Shown here piece by piece: positions 1-10,014 of a stretch of 20,854 bases of DNA. Source of the stretch: Saprolegnia diclina VS20 (Eukaryota > Oomycota > Saprolegniomycetes > Saprolegniales > Saprolegniaceae); the NCBI RefSeq assembly GCF_000281045.1, contig NW_008246185.1, positions 28,514 to 49,367 of the forward strand, read 5' to 3'. The notes under the pieces were generated by a model. It ran no database searches and was not told the origin of the DNA. It saw only the letters and a program-made list of their open reading frames with translations. Every line of letters starts with the position of its first letter. Position 1 is the first letter of the stretch. The translations under genes and the position numbers were made by a program.

Positions 1-351
1 GTCACCTCGATGCAACGCGCCACGCACCGAATCGCACCGCGTAATGCGACGGCATTTTCATTGATTGCGTAATCATTTCTCCAATATATCTTGAAGTTTG
101 TATGCTTTTTGGCTCCAAGGAGGATCCAAGGCGGAGCCCAAATGAGGCACGAAAAAGCTTAACATTGGATAACGCTAAAAAATCCAAGATTGCAGAGGCC
201 TGGTGATCGTCAACAATCAACGCCTTGCCACCACCACCAGCAGCGCAAGAACGAGCATGGTACCTGGCACTACACAGCAGATCATCGATTGGTCCTTCCA
301 TCTACTACAGAAGTCATTTAGCTTGCACATGTGTATACCATGTCTAATTAA
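1..351. other. Unassigned 5' flank
   Basis: No gene can be supported here. The minus strand is open for 99 codons (2-301), but the translation shows no family motif and the base composition is more AT-rich than the confident exons. It could be a terminal exon of a gene lying off the left edge, or chance. Confidence 0.3.
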
Positions 352-930
352 TTGTGCTTAAATGCACGAGTGGCAGGCTGGTCCTCGATTTTGATGCAGC
401 GATCTCGAGAAGCTAGCGTTACGTCCTGGCACGAGTCGAGCGTGGCCAAGGCAGCGGCGCGCAAGAGGAACCGCATCGAAGCACGCCACGATCGCAGCCG
501 AGACGAAAGTCGCACGTCCGAGCACCTCGAGCGCGCGATTCGTGGGCGCCACAACGAGCGGGCGTAGGCGAAGATGCGTCAATTGCTGCCCGCGCGCTCG
601 CCGAAGGCGTCGCCCACGAGGCGCGCGCCAGAGGATGTTGCGGTGCGCACGATGCTGGGCAGCTTGTAGCCTCGTTGCAAGTCTAGCGAGCGAGCACGAG
701 AGCGTCATCATCGCCGGCAGTCGCGTGCCCATGAGGCCGTCGATAGCATTGACAGGGTTCCGCCCTTGCGGTGACTCGGTCACTCGTCAGGCATGCTGCA
801 ACGGCGCCATGTTTGCCGACGCGGCGTGGAAGCGCCTCAACATGGCACGGCCATCGGACGTCAGTGCGGCGGGAAATGTGCAAGATGTCAAATGGCCGCT
901 GGGGTGCTTACTGATGATTGGCTGAAATAG
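352..930. other. GC-rich coding-like stretch, possibly a decayed gene
   Basis: This stretch has the GC-rich composition of the real exons, but no single frame runs through it. On the plus strand a charged, Arg/Glu-rich frame (about 352-567) stops at TAG. A neighbouring frame then continues with an Ala/Arg-rich helix-like stretch to a stop near 676, so reading them together needs a one-base frame change. The minus strand is open for 141 codons (358-783), but its Arg/Leu-rich translation looks like a shadow. A broken coiled-coil gene on the plus strand is the likelier reading. No function can be assigned. Confidence 0.25.
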
Positions 931-996
931 GACGCTTACGCGATATGGGTTGGCCGCTCAATAATAATTAATTTGGCCCTTGCGATTGGCTAAAAT
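916..996 (+). promoter_or_regulatory. Two copies of a GATTGGCTRAAAT motif
   Basis: GATTGGCTGAAAT at 916-928 and GATTGGCTAAAAT at 984-996 differ at one base and lie 68 bp apart. A third close relative is at 2070-2082. ATTGG is the reverse of the CCAAT box bound by NF-Y-type factors in eukaryotes. No gene start was identified close by, so a regulatory role is inference. Confidence 0.3.
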
Positions 997-1289
997 GCTG
1001 ACATGGTGGATGGATCCGCGCCGCAGCCGCCAGTGAGGTCGATCGGTCGCCCAACCTGCGTTTTCAACAAAGTCGCTCATACTTGGCGAGGTGATAGAGG
1101 ACACTCTAGAGAGCTCAAAACACCTCGTCACGTCGACGTGCGCAATGTCTAGCGCCCTCTACGGGTTCGCCACTAATGGTGGAATATGCCACATCTAGAC
1201 ACATACTACCATATTTAGTGCTTGACCAAGTTTCGTTCAATTCGAATGCACAGCTTTAAGTACGGCTTCGAGCATCGTCATCTACCTAT

Positions 1290-2068
1290 TTCCTACTTTG
1301 ATGCATTGAGAGAAATCGGGAGGCAGCTGCGTCGAGGCGCTAGGCGATGATGCTCTTCGGAACCGAACCAACTTGCGTCTGCGCAGCGACCGGACGCTGA
1401 GGCAATGCAGCCGATCCACCGGCCATGAGATTCCAATACATTGATCTCAACAGGTAGACATGCGCTACAGGTGCAGTGCGTGGCCATGACGCCGTCGTCT
1501 GTGACCAAGAGGCGCCATCACGACGCCATCTCGAGCCCTTCCTCTCTTCCGACAGTTTCCCATCTTCCCAGAGCTTCAAGAGACGATCGTCATGAAGCAT
1601 TCGTGTACTACATGCTCGGTATACTCGATGAGTCGTCAACTACATGCATGTTGAACGAGGTCCACGGGAAATGTCATCACGCAGGTATGCATCGCGAGGG
1701 GCCATACCTCGACACTGCCCGCTGCCATCGGTTCCTCTGATCGTGGTAGCACAGACGTCGTGACACCAGGTCCTCTTCATGGCATGGGCGTGCTGCTGGA
1801 GAGCTGGCACTGAAGATGTACGAGCGGGGGTTTGAGCCGGAGGACACGGAGCTGCAGTCGGATCAGTTGCTCTGTCAAATGAGGTATCATTCGCATCGTC
1901 TTGGATCGCCTCGACCTCCATGACGAGGTAGGAAGCGCGTCCATGTACCTTCGAGCGCCTGGAGCGCTTCCTCCTTCGTCCGCAGGTCGGCCGCGGCCTC
2001 GGCAGTCGCCCGCGCCAGCGTCATCGTCTCCATCGCCGGCTTCCGATCAACTGAAAAATACGCGTGTT
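1290..2068. other. Unassigned region with coding-like fragments
   Basis: No intact gene is visible. On the minus strand, 1887-2114 encodes a short Ala/Glu/Leu-rich segment of coiled-coil character (METMTLARATAEAAADLR) that ends at a possible donor, GTACAT, near 1970. A Leu-rich frame follows at about 1775-1890 but stops. The plus and minus frames between 1293 and 1740 show no recognisable motif. This could be the remains of a minus-strand gene or an intron-rich gene whose exons I cannot join. Confidence 0.25.
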
Positions 2069-2069
2069 G

Positions 2070-2082
2070 GATTGGCCAAAAT
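2070..2082 (+). promoter_or_regulatory. Inverted CCAAT-type motif upstream of the WW-domain gene
   Basis: GATTGGCCAAAAT lies about 87 bp upstream of the ATG at 2169 and matches the motif pair at 916-996. Position and sequence suit a proximal promoter element of the WW-domain gene. Function is inferred from the general CCAAT-box rule only. Confidence 0.35.
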
Positions 2083-2168
2083 GTCGTGCTGTCCGGATAG
2101 TGTATTCGGATCAAATGCTTGCTTTGCTTTTTAACAGGTTGATTGTTATCTAATACGCGGTTTCACAA

Positions 2169-4117
2169 ATGGAGTCGACGCTGCATGCCAGGACGCAGCG
2201 GGTCCTGGACGCTGCCCACGCCACGTACGCCTACGTGGCCTCGACGCGGCTCTACCATGCGCTTGTCGCGCTCGTGCAATGGCTCACGCCCGCCTGCCAC
2301 GTCATCTTCGCCGTCGTCACGGGTACCAACATTGCGTCTCCCGAGGCGCAGCATGAGCGAGCGCTGGCCAAGGACAAGCTCCAGCACAACGACGTGTACC
2401 GCGATCGGCTGCTCGCGCTCGAGATTGACCAGCTTGTCGACATTGGTGATGCGCTGCGCATGACGAGCCGGCAGCGCGACCGCTTCTTCATGACCTTTCT
2501 CAAGCTCGACTGGACACGCCGGTCTGCGATCACAGTCAAGGACCTCTTTCTCTACTGTGGCCTTCGCCGCAGCCGATTCGCCGACGTCATCTTACCGCCG
2601 CCGCTGCGCAAACAGAGCTTCCGCCAGCTACCCAACCGGTTTGAGATTAGCCCGCTCTTGTGCGCGCTCTACTCGTTTTGCTCGCTGCCGCCGCCCGAGG
2701 TACACGATACCTCTTGCTGTTGCACTACTAGTACAGCGTGAGATTGATTCCTTGTCTAGCTGCTGGCGTTTATTGTCGCCACCGCCGAGACCGATACTGT
2801 CGTTCTCGACATTCTCAGCCAGGATGTCGAGTACCTGCAGCTAGTCCAGGTCGCCGACGCTGCCATCGCTCGGAACGAGTCGTACGGACCAGGCCTTCGC
2901 CTCCAAGCGCAGCTCGCGCGCCTCTTGCAGCTCGTGGTCGGCACGCTCAACCCGCACGAGACCAAGCTCGTGGCGGCCCTCCGTTCGCTCTACTCGACGA
3001 CCGACGCCAGCGCCATCGACTTTGCTGCTGTCCATGGCATTCATCATGTCTGCGATTTCATCCAGCGGTTCCCAGGTAGAAAACACCATCTCTAGTCGCC
3101 TCGAAGCTAACAATTCTGCAGCGATCGTGTACCCTGCGTTCTGGGTGCAACGGACGCTCCGCCGGCGTATCCTCGGGCAGCACTTTTGGCATCGCATGGT
3201 CGACCACCGCCGCGACTGGATGCATAGCGGCCACCTCCAGATCTTTTTTAGCATGAGTGAGATTCTACAACTTGGCGCGCCGACGCCGCTGCAGCCAAAG
3301 CCAGAGACGCACAAGCACCGCCTGCCCAAACCGCTCTCCAAAGTCCTACCGTCGTCGTGGTTGGCAATCGCTTCACCTGCGTATGCTTGACGTGGTTGGA
3401 ATAGGCTCCTGACCAAGCGTGAGGCGTCGTATCGTCCCGCAAAGGTCGAGGCGCCGCCGCCGCCGCTCGCAGAGATGCCGCTGGTCCAAGACACGGACGA
3501 TGTGAATTCGACGCCGCGGTCCAATGAGCCGACAATGTACCTCGCCGACGACGAGCGGCTCCGGTACGAGATCGCTATGGCTATCGAAGGCTATGCAAAT
3601 GCGGCCGACGCATGGCTCGTCACGGCACACAACCTCATGGCCGCCATCCATCTCAAGCAGATGGAGCTCGATGGCGAAGCGCGTATAGGACCGGAAGCGT
3701 TTGCAGCCGAGTACACGCGCCTCGTGAATGGACTTGCGACGCACTCGCTCTCTGAAATGGACAAGAACTCAGTGCGAAAGAGTGTCGTCAAGCAGTATGG
3801 CTACCAGTTTGCCGATTTCATTGCGGGGTTCGGGTTTCCTCAGACTACAACGACCAACGATGTCAAAGCCAAGAGCACCAAAACCAAGGGAGTAAAGACC
3901 AAGCCTACTGCGCCCATCGAGACGAGCTCTGCATGGGACAAGGTACACGCCTCTACAGTGTCAAGATTCGAACGCTTTCGACTTGGTATAGCTGTACGAT
4001 CCGGCCGAGAAGCGGCATTTTTACCACAATGTGCACACGGGCGAGTCGGCGTGGGAGCTGCCGCGCGGTGCGACTCTGGCGCCGACGACCAAGCATGAAA
4101 AGAAGAAGAAGCGATGA
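2169..4117 (+). CDS. WW-domain protein with degenerate EF-hand-like N-terminal region (5 exons, 582 aa)
   Basis: Exons are 2169-2699, 2760-3075, 3122-3359, 3405-3942 and 3992-4117. The introns are 60, 46, 45 and 49 nt, and all phases agree. The C-terminus is a clear WW domain split by the last intron: W539 in AWDK, then YDP, FYHN, the TGES turn, W562 and P565. WW domains bind Pro-rich ligands. A Lys-rich tail (KHEKKKKR) ends the protein. Around residues 105-150 a helix-loop-helix stretch (LDW...ITVKDLFLYCGL) resembles an EF-hand with the calcium ligands lost; this is inference. Residues 365-380 are Pro-rich (EAPPPPLAE). The third intron uses a weak donor, GTTGGC. A GTATGC donor at 3381 would keep the frame but leave a 24-nt intron. 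The start ATG is the first in frame, after an AT-rich leader. No catalytic domain is seen, so a scaffold or adaptor role is likely. Confidence 0.8.
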
Positions 4118-4395
4118 CATTAACATTGACTATTTAATTAATACGATTTTCGACTTTGCATTCTGTAGGGTTGGGGGTGGTGGCTATCGCAGCAAGGGAT
4201 CTTTGGTGCTCTAAGTAGTTATAAAAGCCTGGACGCACTCAGGATGTCAACACCAATTTGTTGCAGAGATGGGTGCTTTTTAGCCCGTCTCCCTATATGT
4301 ACTCGCAGCGTGCTGGTTCAAGTACCGTCGATACACATGGCAACGTGAGGACTCGCATTCTTACTCTATCGAATATATATAGAAAAACAAACCTA

Positions 4396-5713
4396 CTAGG
4401 GCTGGGTCGCTCGCTGCGAAGCAAGCTGTGCTTGGACGTCTTTGGTGCGGTCCAGCAGCGTTGCCAGCATCGAGTGCATTTCATGCGGCGTCGCGTCTTG
4501 GCCCCGCCACGCCGGTGGGGCGACAAGAGCCGTCGGTGCCGGTGGGGCGACAAGAGCTGTCGGTGGCGGCGCCGAGACGATCACGCGCGGCGCTTGGTTA
4601 ATGCGCGCTTCGAGCTGCTTGCGCACCATCGTCGCCATGCTCGTGAGGTACGCTTCGGCGATCATGGCCTTGTGCGGCTTGGTGTCAAAGACAAAGACGG
4701 TGCCGATGACATGTTGTCCATCAGCGACGATCGGCGCGGCAGCGTAAAACTGAATGTGCGTCTCGCTGGTCACGAGTGGGTTGTTTTGCACTCGAACGTC
4801 GGTGGTCGCGTCGAGAATCACGGTCGGCTGGAGGCTCATGATGGCGTGGCTGCAGAACGAGACGGCGCGCGGCAGCGCGTCGACGTGAATGCCTGTCACC
4901 GCCTTGTACCAGATGCGGTCGGCGTCGACAAAGCTCACGCCAGCGTACGGGCAGTTGTAGCCTTTGGCGAGGAGATCCGAAATCGCTTGGTACGCCCGCT
5001 CGGGCGGCGTGTCGAGAATCTGAAACTTGTGCAAGGCGGCCAGGCGCGCCGCTTCGTTCGTCGGTACCGGCGGCGGCGGCAGTGAGGCAATCGCGCTGCT
5101 GATACTGATGCTAGATGCGCTAATGTGCAGCATCCCGTCGCCGTCGTCCCAGGCCACGTCGCCTGACGTGCCGAGGTCGCTCGACGCATCCGAGACGCGC
5201 GGTCGGTCCGACTGCATGAGCATCGTCGCTTGTGAAGCCTTGGGTCCGCGATGGCGTTGCGACCGCTTGCCCGGTGCTGAGATGGCCATGGCGGCCAATG
5301 GACGCGGCACGGACGTCGCCGCGCTGCGGTGGTGCTCGGGGCGGTCGGTCGCATACCGCGCCCGGTTCTTGAGAATGCAGCCCGTGCAGATGCGAATCGA
5401 GCGCGGTGGGCCGCCCGCCGGCACCATGTTGACAAAGCCCGTGCACGCGGCGCAGACCACTTCGCCGCACTACACAGCGGGATGAGATGACGCGGACGAG
5501 GACGACGAGGAGTACCATGCGGCAGTGGTGGCGGCGGCGGAACGGCGTGAACTTGCGGTCGCAGGTGTAGCACGACGGGCGCGCGTCGTCGTCGACCCAC
5601 TCGTCGCCGCGCTTGAGGTCCGTCCAGTGCACGGTGCCAAGCGGCTGGTCTGTGGGCATAATGGCAAATCGTGTAATCCGCAGCCGCCACATTGCACTTG
5701 CTACACGGTGCAT
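4396..5713 (-). CDS. FYVE zinc-finger plus GAF-domain protein (2 exons, 423 aa)
   Basis: Exon 1 is 5713-5516 and exon 2 is 5469-4396, with a 46-nt intron (5470-5515) in phase 0. Splicing joins RRHHCRM to CGEVVCAAC and completes a FYVE finger. It has the entry motif WVDD (39-42), R(R)HHCR at 60-65, and all eight zinc Cys: 48, 51, 64, 67, 72, 75, 94, 97. FYVE fingers bind phosphatidylinositol-3-phosphate on endosomes. Residues about 200-355 form a GAF domain (ILDTPPE, FVDADRIWYKA, FCSHAI, NPLVT, FYAAAPI), a small-ligand sensor fold. A Ser/Asp-rich linker lies between the domains, and Pro/Ala-rich repeats precede the C-terminus. An alternative start at Met19 (5659) is plausible because residues 1-18 add nothing recognisable. 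FYVE-GAF fusions are typical of oomycetes (family knowledge). A membrane-recruited sensor is inferred. The gene converges on the WW-domain gene with 278 bp between stops. Confidence 0.88.
4514..4567 (-). repeat. 27-bp tandem duplication inside the FYVE-GAF gene
   Basis: Two adjacent 27-bp units (4514-4540 and 4541-4567) differ at two positions. They encode the nine-residue repeat PTALVAPPA twice in the linker after the GAF domain. The duplication keeps the frame and looks recent. Confidence 0.85.
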
Positions 5714-7474
5714 TTGTATCGCATTTTTTTTAATTTTTTAGAATGAATATTATTATTTTGCTCCGAGCGTAGACAGGGCAGCACAGAGTGGGATTGCGGC
5801 GAGGCCACGTTGGTCGCCGCCGCCGGGCATTTTGTCGACAGCGCCACCAGCACGATGATGCTGGAGCGTCGTAGGCCTTGGTCGTCGGTACACGTGTTGC
5901 ATCGAGCGGCGACGCCTCGTTGTTTGCCGTGGTGTTGTCTACGTATGGCTTCGCTGGTACTAATACGGTTACACTCGCGTCACCGACTGGATCTCTAGAC
6001 CCATCGCCGTCGGTGGCGAGTATGCGCCAAGACAGTGCTTGTGCGTCGATCTGCGCGGTCTTTGCGCCGCTGCAATGAGACGGCGCTTCGTGTCTGGTGT
6101 CCAATGCCGACTGGTTTGGCTATATCTGCGTCTGGTTCGGCGACGAAGTAGGATTCACATTCTCAAGACGCCGCCACCTGTACTAGTACGAGAAGAATTT
6201 GCATCGCCTTCGCGCTCCTTGGTCGGAGATTGTTGATGCGTCACTCAAAGCACTCTAGTCGGTCCATCATCACGCGGCTTTCGCTGCCGACAGGCCGCCT
6301 TCATCAGGATGTGGTCGAGAGTGCTCGAGAGTACAACGATTGGATTCGACTGGTCGTCTAGCTGCCCGCTTCATACTAACATTAGTGTCGTCGAGGTCCG
6401 AGCCCCAAGATACCAAGGGCTACATCCCCATCACGGCACTATTCCACTGATATGTTTGCGGGTGAGAGGTCGATATAGTAATCGGCAGTACAATGTCGCC
6501 AAGAACCTCGATGGCTTGTGGTACGACCACTGGACTGTGGATTCTTTCAGGGGCTATCTCGTTCTTGACACTGGTGAGATGCACAAGTCGCATGGTCGTA
6601 GTTCTGCTCATTACTAGTATGTCCTTGTGAAAATGGGTTGTCGAGAGCAAGGTGACGACGACATGTCATTGGGCGAAACATCAAGGGCGCGCTGTCGTTG
6701 CGACCAGTGTCGAAGGCGGTTGCACTTGATAGAAACTTGATACAATGCTGGCCCGTGGCGGATTGGGAATCGGTACCGTTTACGCTGTTGACAAAAGTCA
6801 CCGATACTTGCTCGAATATCCTTCAGCAGCAAAAGTATCGACTCACAAGACATTGTGAAGCTTCTGACAGTATTCTCCAACGCAAGAGTCGCGGCATCGG
6901 CCAGTTGCTCATGGTTGCAATGCAAAAGTGCAAAATAGACTAACACGCTGCGAAGATACAAGGACATTCCAGTAGTTATGGAAATTTGTACAACGCTATG
7001 TTGGCGCAACGCCATGCTACAGTAGGAGCGTACGCTGTGTCGATACATCGGCGCATTTGCGTGCTAGTATGCGTAAATATATTCATGGCATTTGCCATTT
7101 TTAATTTTTAGATATGGTATATGCCTCGAATAAGCATATCTTGGTCCAGCTGTCCATTGTCTAGCTTTTACAAAGAGGATTTCGTTGACGCTGGTCTCGC
7201 ACAAGGGAATCCACGCGCAAGGCATATTCCCTTGGTCTCACACTGTGCGCGAATGTAGTCGGACTCGTTCTCAACGGCTTGAGCACAGGTATACACGAGT
7301 AGTCTGGCCGTTTGCTCATTTTTGCAGGACGATTTACCTGCAGAAGTTGAAATAGCTATATTTCCATCACATTACGAATACCTAAAGTCTCTGTGCAAGA
7401 GATGAGGTTGAAGTTGCACTGTACTACGGCTTGGTTACCGCCAGCGATCCGTCATCAAGTCACGATCGGCCGGG
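5714..7474. other. Long intergenic gap with broken reading frames
   Basis: The first 45 bases are very AT-rich (T-tracts, TTAGAATGAATATTATT), suiting a promoter for the leftward FYVE-GAF gene. The rest holds no gene I can support. Some pieces read like protein. One is ARGGLGIGTVYAVDKSHRY near 6749-6806. Another is SIDSQDIVKLLTVFSN in a different frame near 6834-6881. Frames change and stops intervene (TGA after the first piece, TAG after the second). The minus strand is open for 144 codons (6614-7048) without any motif. A decayed gene is possible. 7080-7440 is AT-rich and unremarkable. Confidence 0.3.
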
Positions 7475-9725
7475 GTGCCCATCGCGCCGTTTATCCGGAT
7501 GTTCTCGTCCCACAGCGCGCCACGTCATTTTTCGAACTCGTCTGGTCCGATGCCACTTCGGAATTCGATGGCGGCCGCAACGAGTAGCTTTGTCTCGGCG
7601 CTGGACGCCGAACGCCGGCGCGGCAGCGTCCCCGTCACGGCCATGACGCACTTCCTCGACGGCGGTGCGCGCGCAACCGAGCTCCATGACCGCGCCATGG
7701 GTCTTCTCGCTGGCATGGACGAGCCGACGCCAACGTCACTTACCGAGGCGCGGGCACAGACGCTCGCGCATGTCGACACGTTCTACGACCTCTTCCTCGA
7801 GCACGGCAGCATGGACCTTCTCATGCGCAAGGCCATGGTGCGCGCCTTCAGCCTCTACGACATGGGCTGGTACATCCGCAACGGCGTGCACTTTGGCCTC
7901 TTCCTCTCGGCGATTACGTCCCAAGGCAACAAGGACCAGCAAAACGAGTGGCTGCCCAAGGTGCTCATGCGTGAGATCTACGGCTGCTTTGCCATGACCG
8001 AGCTCGGCCACGGTACGACCGCCTCTGGTTGTGGCAGGCGTCACGCTGCGGTCCAGGCAGCGCCGTCGCCGCGCTCGAAACCACCGCGACCTTTGACCCT
8101 CGCACGCGCGAGTTCATCCTCGACACGCCGGTGCTCACAGCGACCAAATGGATGATTGGGTACGTTTCTTGTCGTAGCTGCCGCTCACAGCCATGTAGCG
8201 CGGCGGGCCACTCGGCGACGCACGCCGCGGTCTACGCGCAGCTCATCTTGAACGGCGTCAAGAAAGGCCTGCATGTCTTTGTCGTACCGGTGCGCAGCCT
8301 CGACCCGCCGCACGCGCCGCTGCCTGGCATCGTTCTTGGCGACTGCGGTGTCAAGATGGGCCTCAACGGTAGCATCGAATACGACGACGGCGCGTCATCA
8401 GACGTATTAGGCGTCGACAATGGCTGGATCCAGTTTCGTCGCGTCCGGGTCCCGTACGACCACTTTTTGTCGCGGTTCGCGTCCATCTCCAAGGACAACG
8501 AGTACATTGCGGTGCCGGCGACGACCGCCAAGCCGTCGACCGCGCTCATTGCTACACGGGGCGAGCTTGTCATGCTCTCGATCAACATGCTCAAGAAGGC
8601 GCTGACCATCAGCGTCCGGTACAGCGCCGTGCGCACCCAAGGCGTCGCGACGGGGGCGACGTCCGAGACCATCCTCCTCGACTACCCGAGTCACCAGCGA
8701 CGGCTCCTGCCTCTGATTGCGACGGCGTATGCATACCACTTCCAGGCCACGTACATCGAGTCGCTCATCGAATCGATCGACCAAGGTATCAATGTATCAA
8801 CCGGAAAAGCATAATACATCATGGCGTGTAGGGGGCGACGACAGTGCGCTGGCCGAGGTCCATGGCACAATGGCCGGTCTCAAGGCATTTTGCACGTGGG
8901 ACACGCTGGCGGCCATCGAGACGTGCCGGCAGTGCTGTGGCGGCAACGGCTACTTGGGCGTGAGTGGGCTGGGCGCAATGGTCGCTGACTTCAGCGTCAT
9001 GGTGACGTTCGAAGGCGACAACACTGTCATGGCCCAGCAGACAGGTGCATATGTCTGCCGCGCGATCGACGCCTACCGCCAAGGGCGCCCGAGTCTGGCC
9101 TACTTGACCACGTCGAAGTCGACGTCCTGGGTGCCAACGACCGTGCAAGACATGCAGACGGTGCCGGCGCTGCGCACGCTGCTCGACTTTTATGCGGCGA
9201 CCAAGGCCCACCGCGTGTACGACCTCTGGCGCCATGGTACGCGGTTCGATCCTATGAAAAAGATCGAGTTTTCATTGTATGTATAGCTCGCACCACGTCG
9301 GACCGGTTTCCGTGCCAAGTCGAGTGGATGGACGTCGCGCGCGTTCACGTCTTCCATGCGGTGGCCACGCGGTTTTTGGACAATATTGTCCAGTTGACCG
9401 ACACGGGTACGCCTTTCTACACACTAGGATTCGGAAGATGACGTGGCGTCGTATAGGCTCGTCGCTCGCTCCCGTGTTGACGCGCCTCGCGTCACTCTTT
9501 GTGCTCTGCAAAGTTGAGAAGAGCGGCGCGTTCTTCATGGCCGAAGGGTTTCTGTCGCCGACGCAATATGCAACCGTCCGCAGCGCTGTCGCAGAGCTGT
9601 GCAAGGCCCTGCGCCCGGACGCTGTGCAGCTTGTCGACGCGTTCAACTTGCACGATGTGGTCTTGCGCTCGGCGCTCGGCCGCTACGACGGCAACGTGTA
9701 CCCGGCGATCCTCTCGCACCTTTGA
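7475..9725 (+). CDS. Peroxisomal acyl-CoA oxidase (7 exons, up to 661 aa)
   Basis: Exons are 7475-8012, 8057-8159, 8199-8368, 8411-8785, 8832-9280, 9325-9406 and 9457-9725. Introns are 44, 39, 42, 46, 44 and 50 nt, and all phases agree. The enzyme oxidises acyl-CoA to trans-2-enoyl-CoA with FAD and makes H2O2, the first step of peroxisomal beta-oxidation. Family motifs in order are LDGG near the N-terminus, CFAMTELGHGSAVAALETTA (FAD/substrate site, G180 split by intron 1), TKWMIG, and CCGGNGYLG. TFEGDNTVMAQQT follows, with Glu456 as the expected catalytic base, and then the C-terminal helical domain. The protein ends in Ser-His-Leu, an acceptable type 1 peroxisomal signal. Met32 (7568) is an equally good start; residues 1-31 resemble no family sequence. 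Introns 2 and 3 are multiples of three without an in-frame stop, so an unspliced reading stays open. The donor at 9281 (GTATAG) was chosen over GTATGT at 9277 because only it restores the frame. Confidence 0.92.
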
Positions 9726-9903
9726 AGTGCCCTTGCATATGACAGATTGAGCAATTTGGAAATTTTTACAAATTTTTCCACAGACTGGCTCCGGACGTCC
9801 TGCTTCATATACTGTAAGTAACATGAACTCTTGTTGCAGCGTCCACGGTGTCCTCTCTAACATATGTATGCTTTGCCGGCTTGGACGTGCAATGCTAACA
9901 AAA

Positions 9904-9926
9904 GGGTTAGGTTGGGGTTAGGTTAG
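9904..9926 (+). repeat. Short interstitial telomere-like repeat
   Basis: GGGTTAGGTTGGGGTTAGG followed by TTAG is a short run of degenerate TTAGGG-like units. It lies in the 289-bp gap between two converging genes. It could be a scar of break repair or a chance G/T-rich 3'-flank element. The gap shows nothing else. Confidence 0.4.
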
Positions 9927-10014
9927 TTGTTCCAAATGCTGCCCAGAAGGATACAAGGTGGTATGCCTTAAAAGACTCTAGTCAAGACTGCAGACAATAT
10001 TGAATCAATGACAC

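Noticed and set aside
358-783. 141-codon minus-strand frame as a gene
   Set aside because: Arg/Leu-rich translation with no motif, and the opposite strand has better coding character. Most likely a GC-rich shadow.
4258-5085. 275-codon plus-strand frame opposite the FYVE-GAF gene
   Set aside because: Arg/His-rich shadow of the minus-strand GAF coding sequence, which has full domain motifs.
6749-6850. Protein-kinase glycine loop (GLGIGTVYAVD)
   Set aside because: The pattern is suggestive, but the frame ends at TGA within 35 codons, and no VAIK lysine, HRD or DFG motif was found nearby in any frame.
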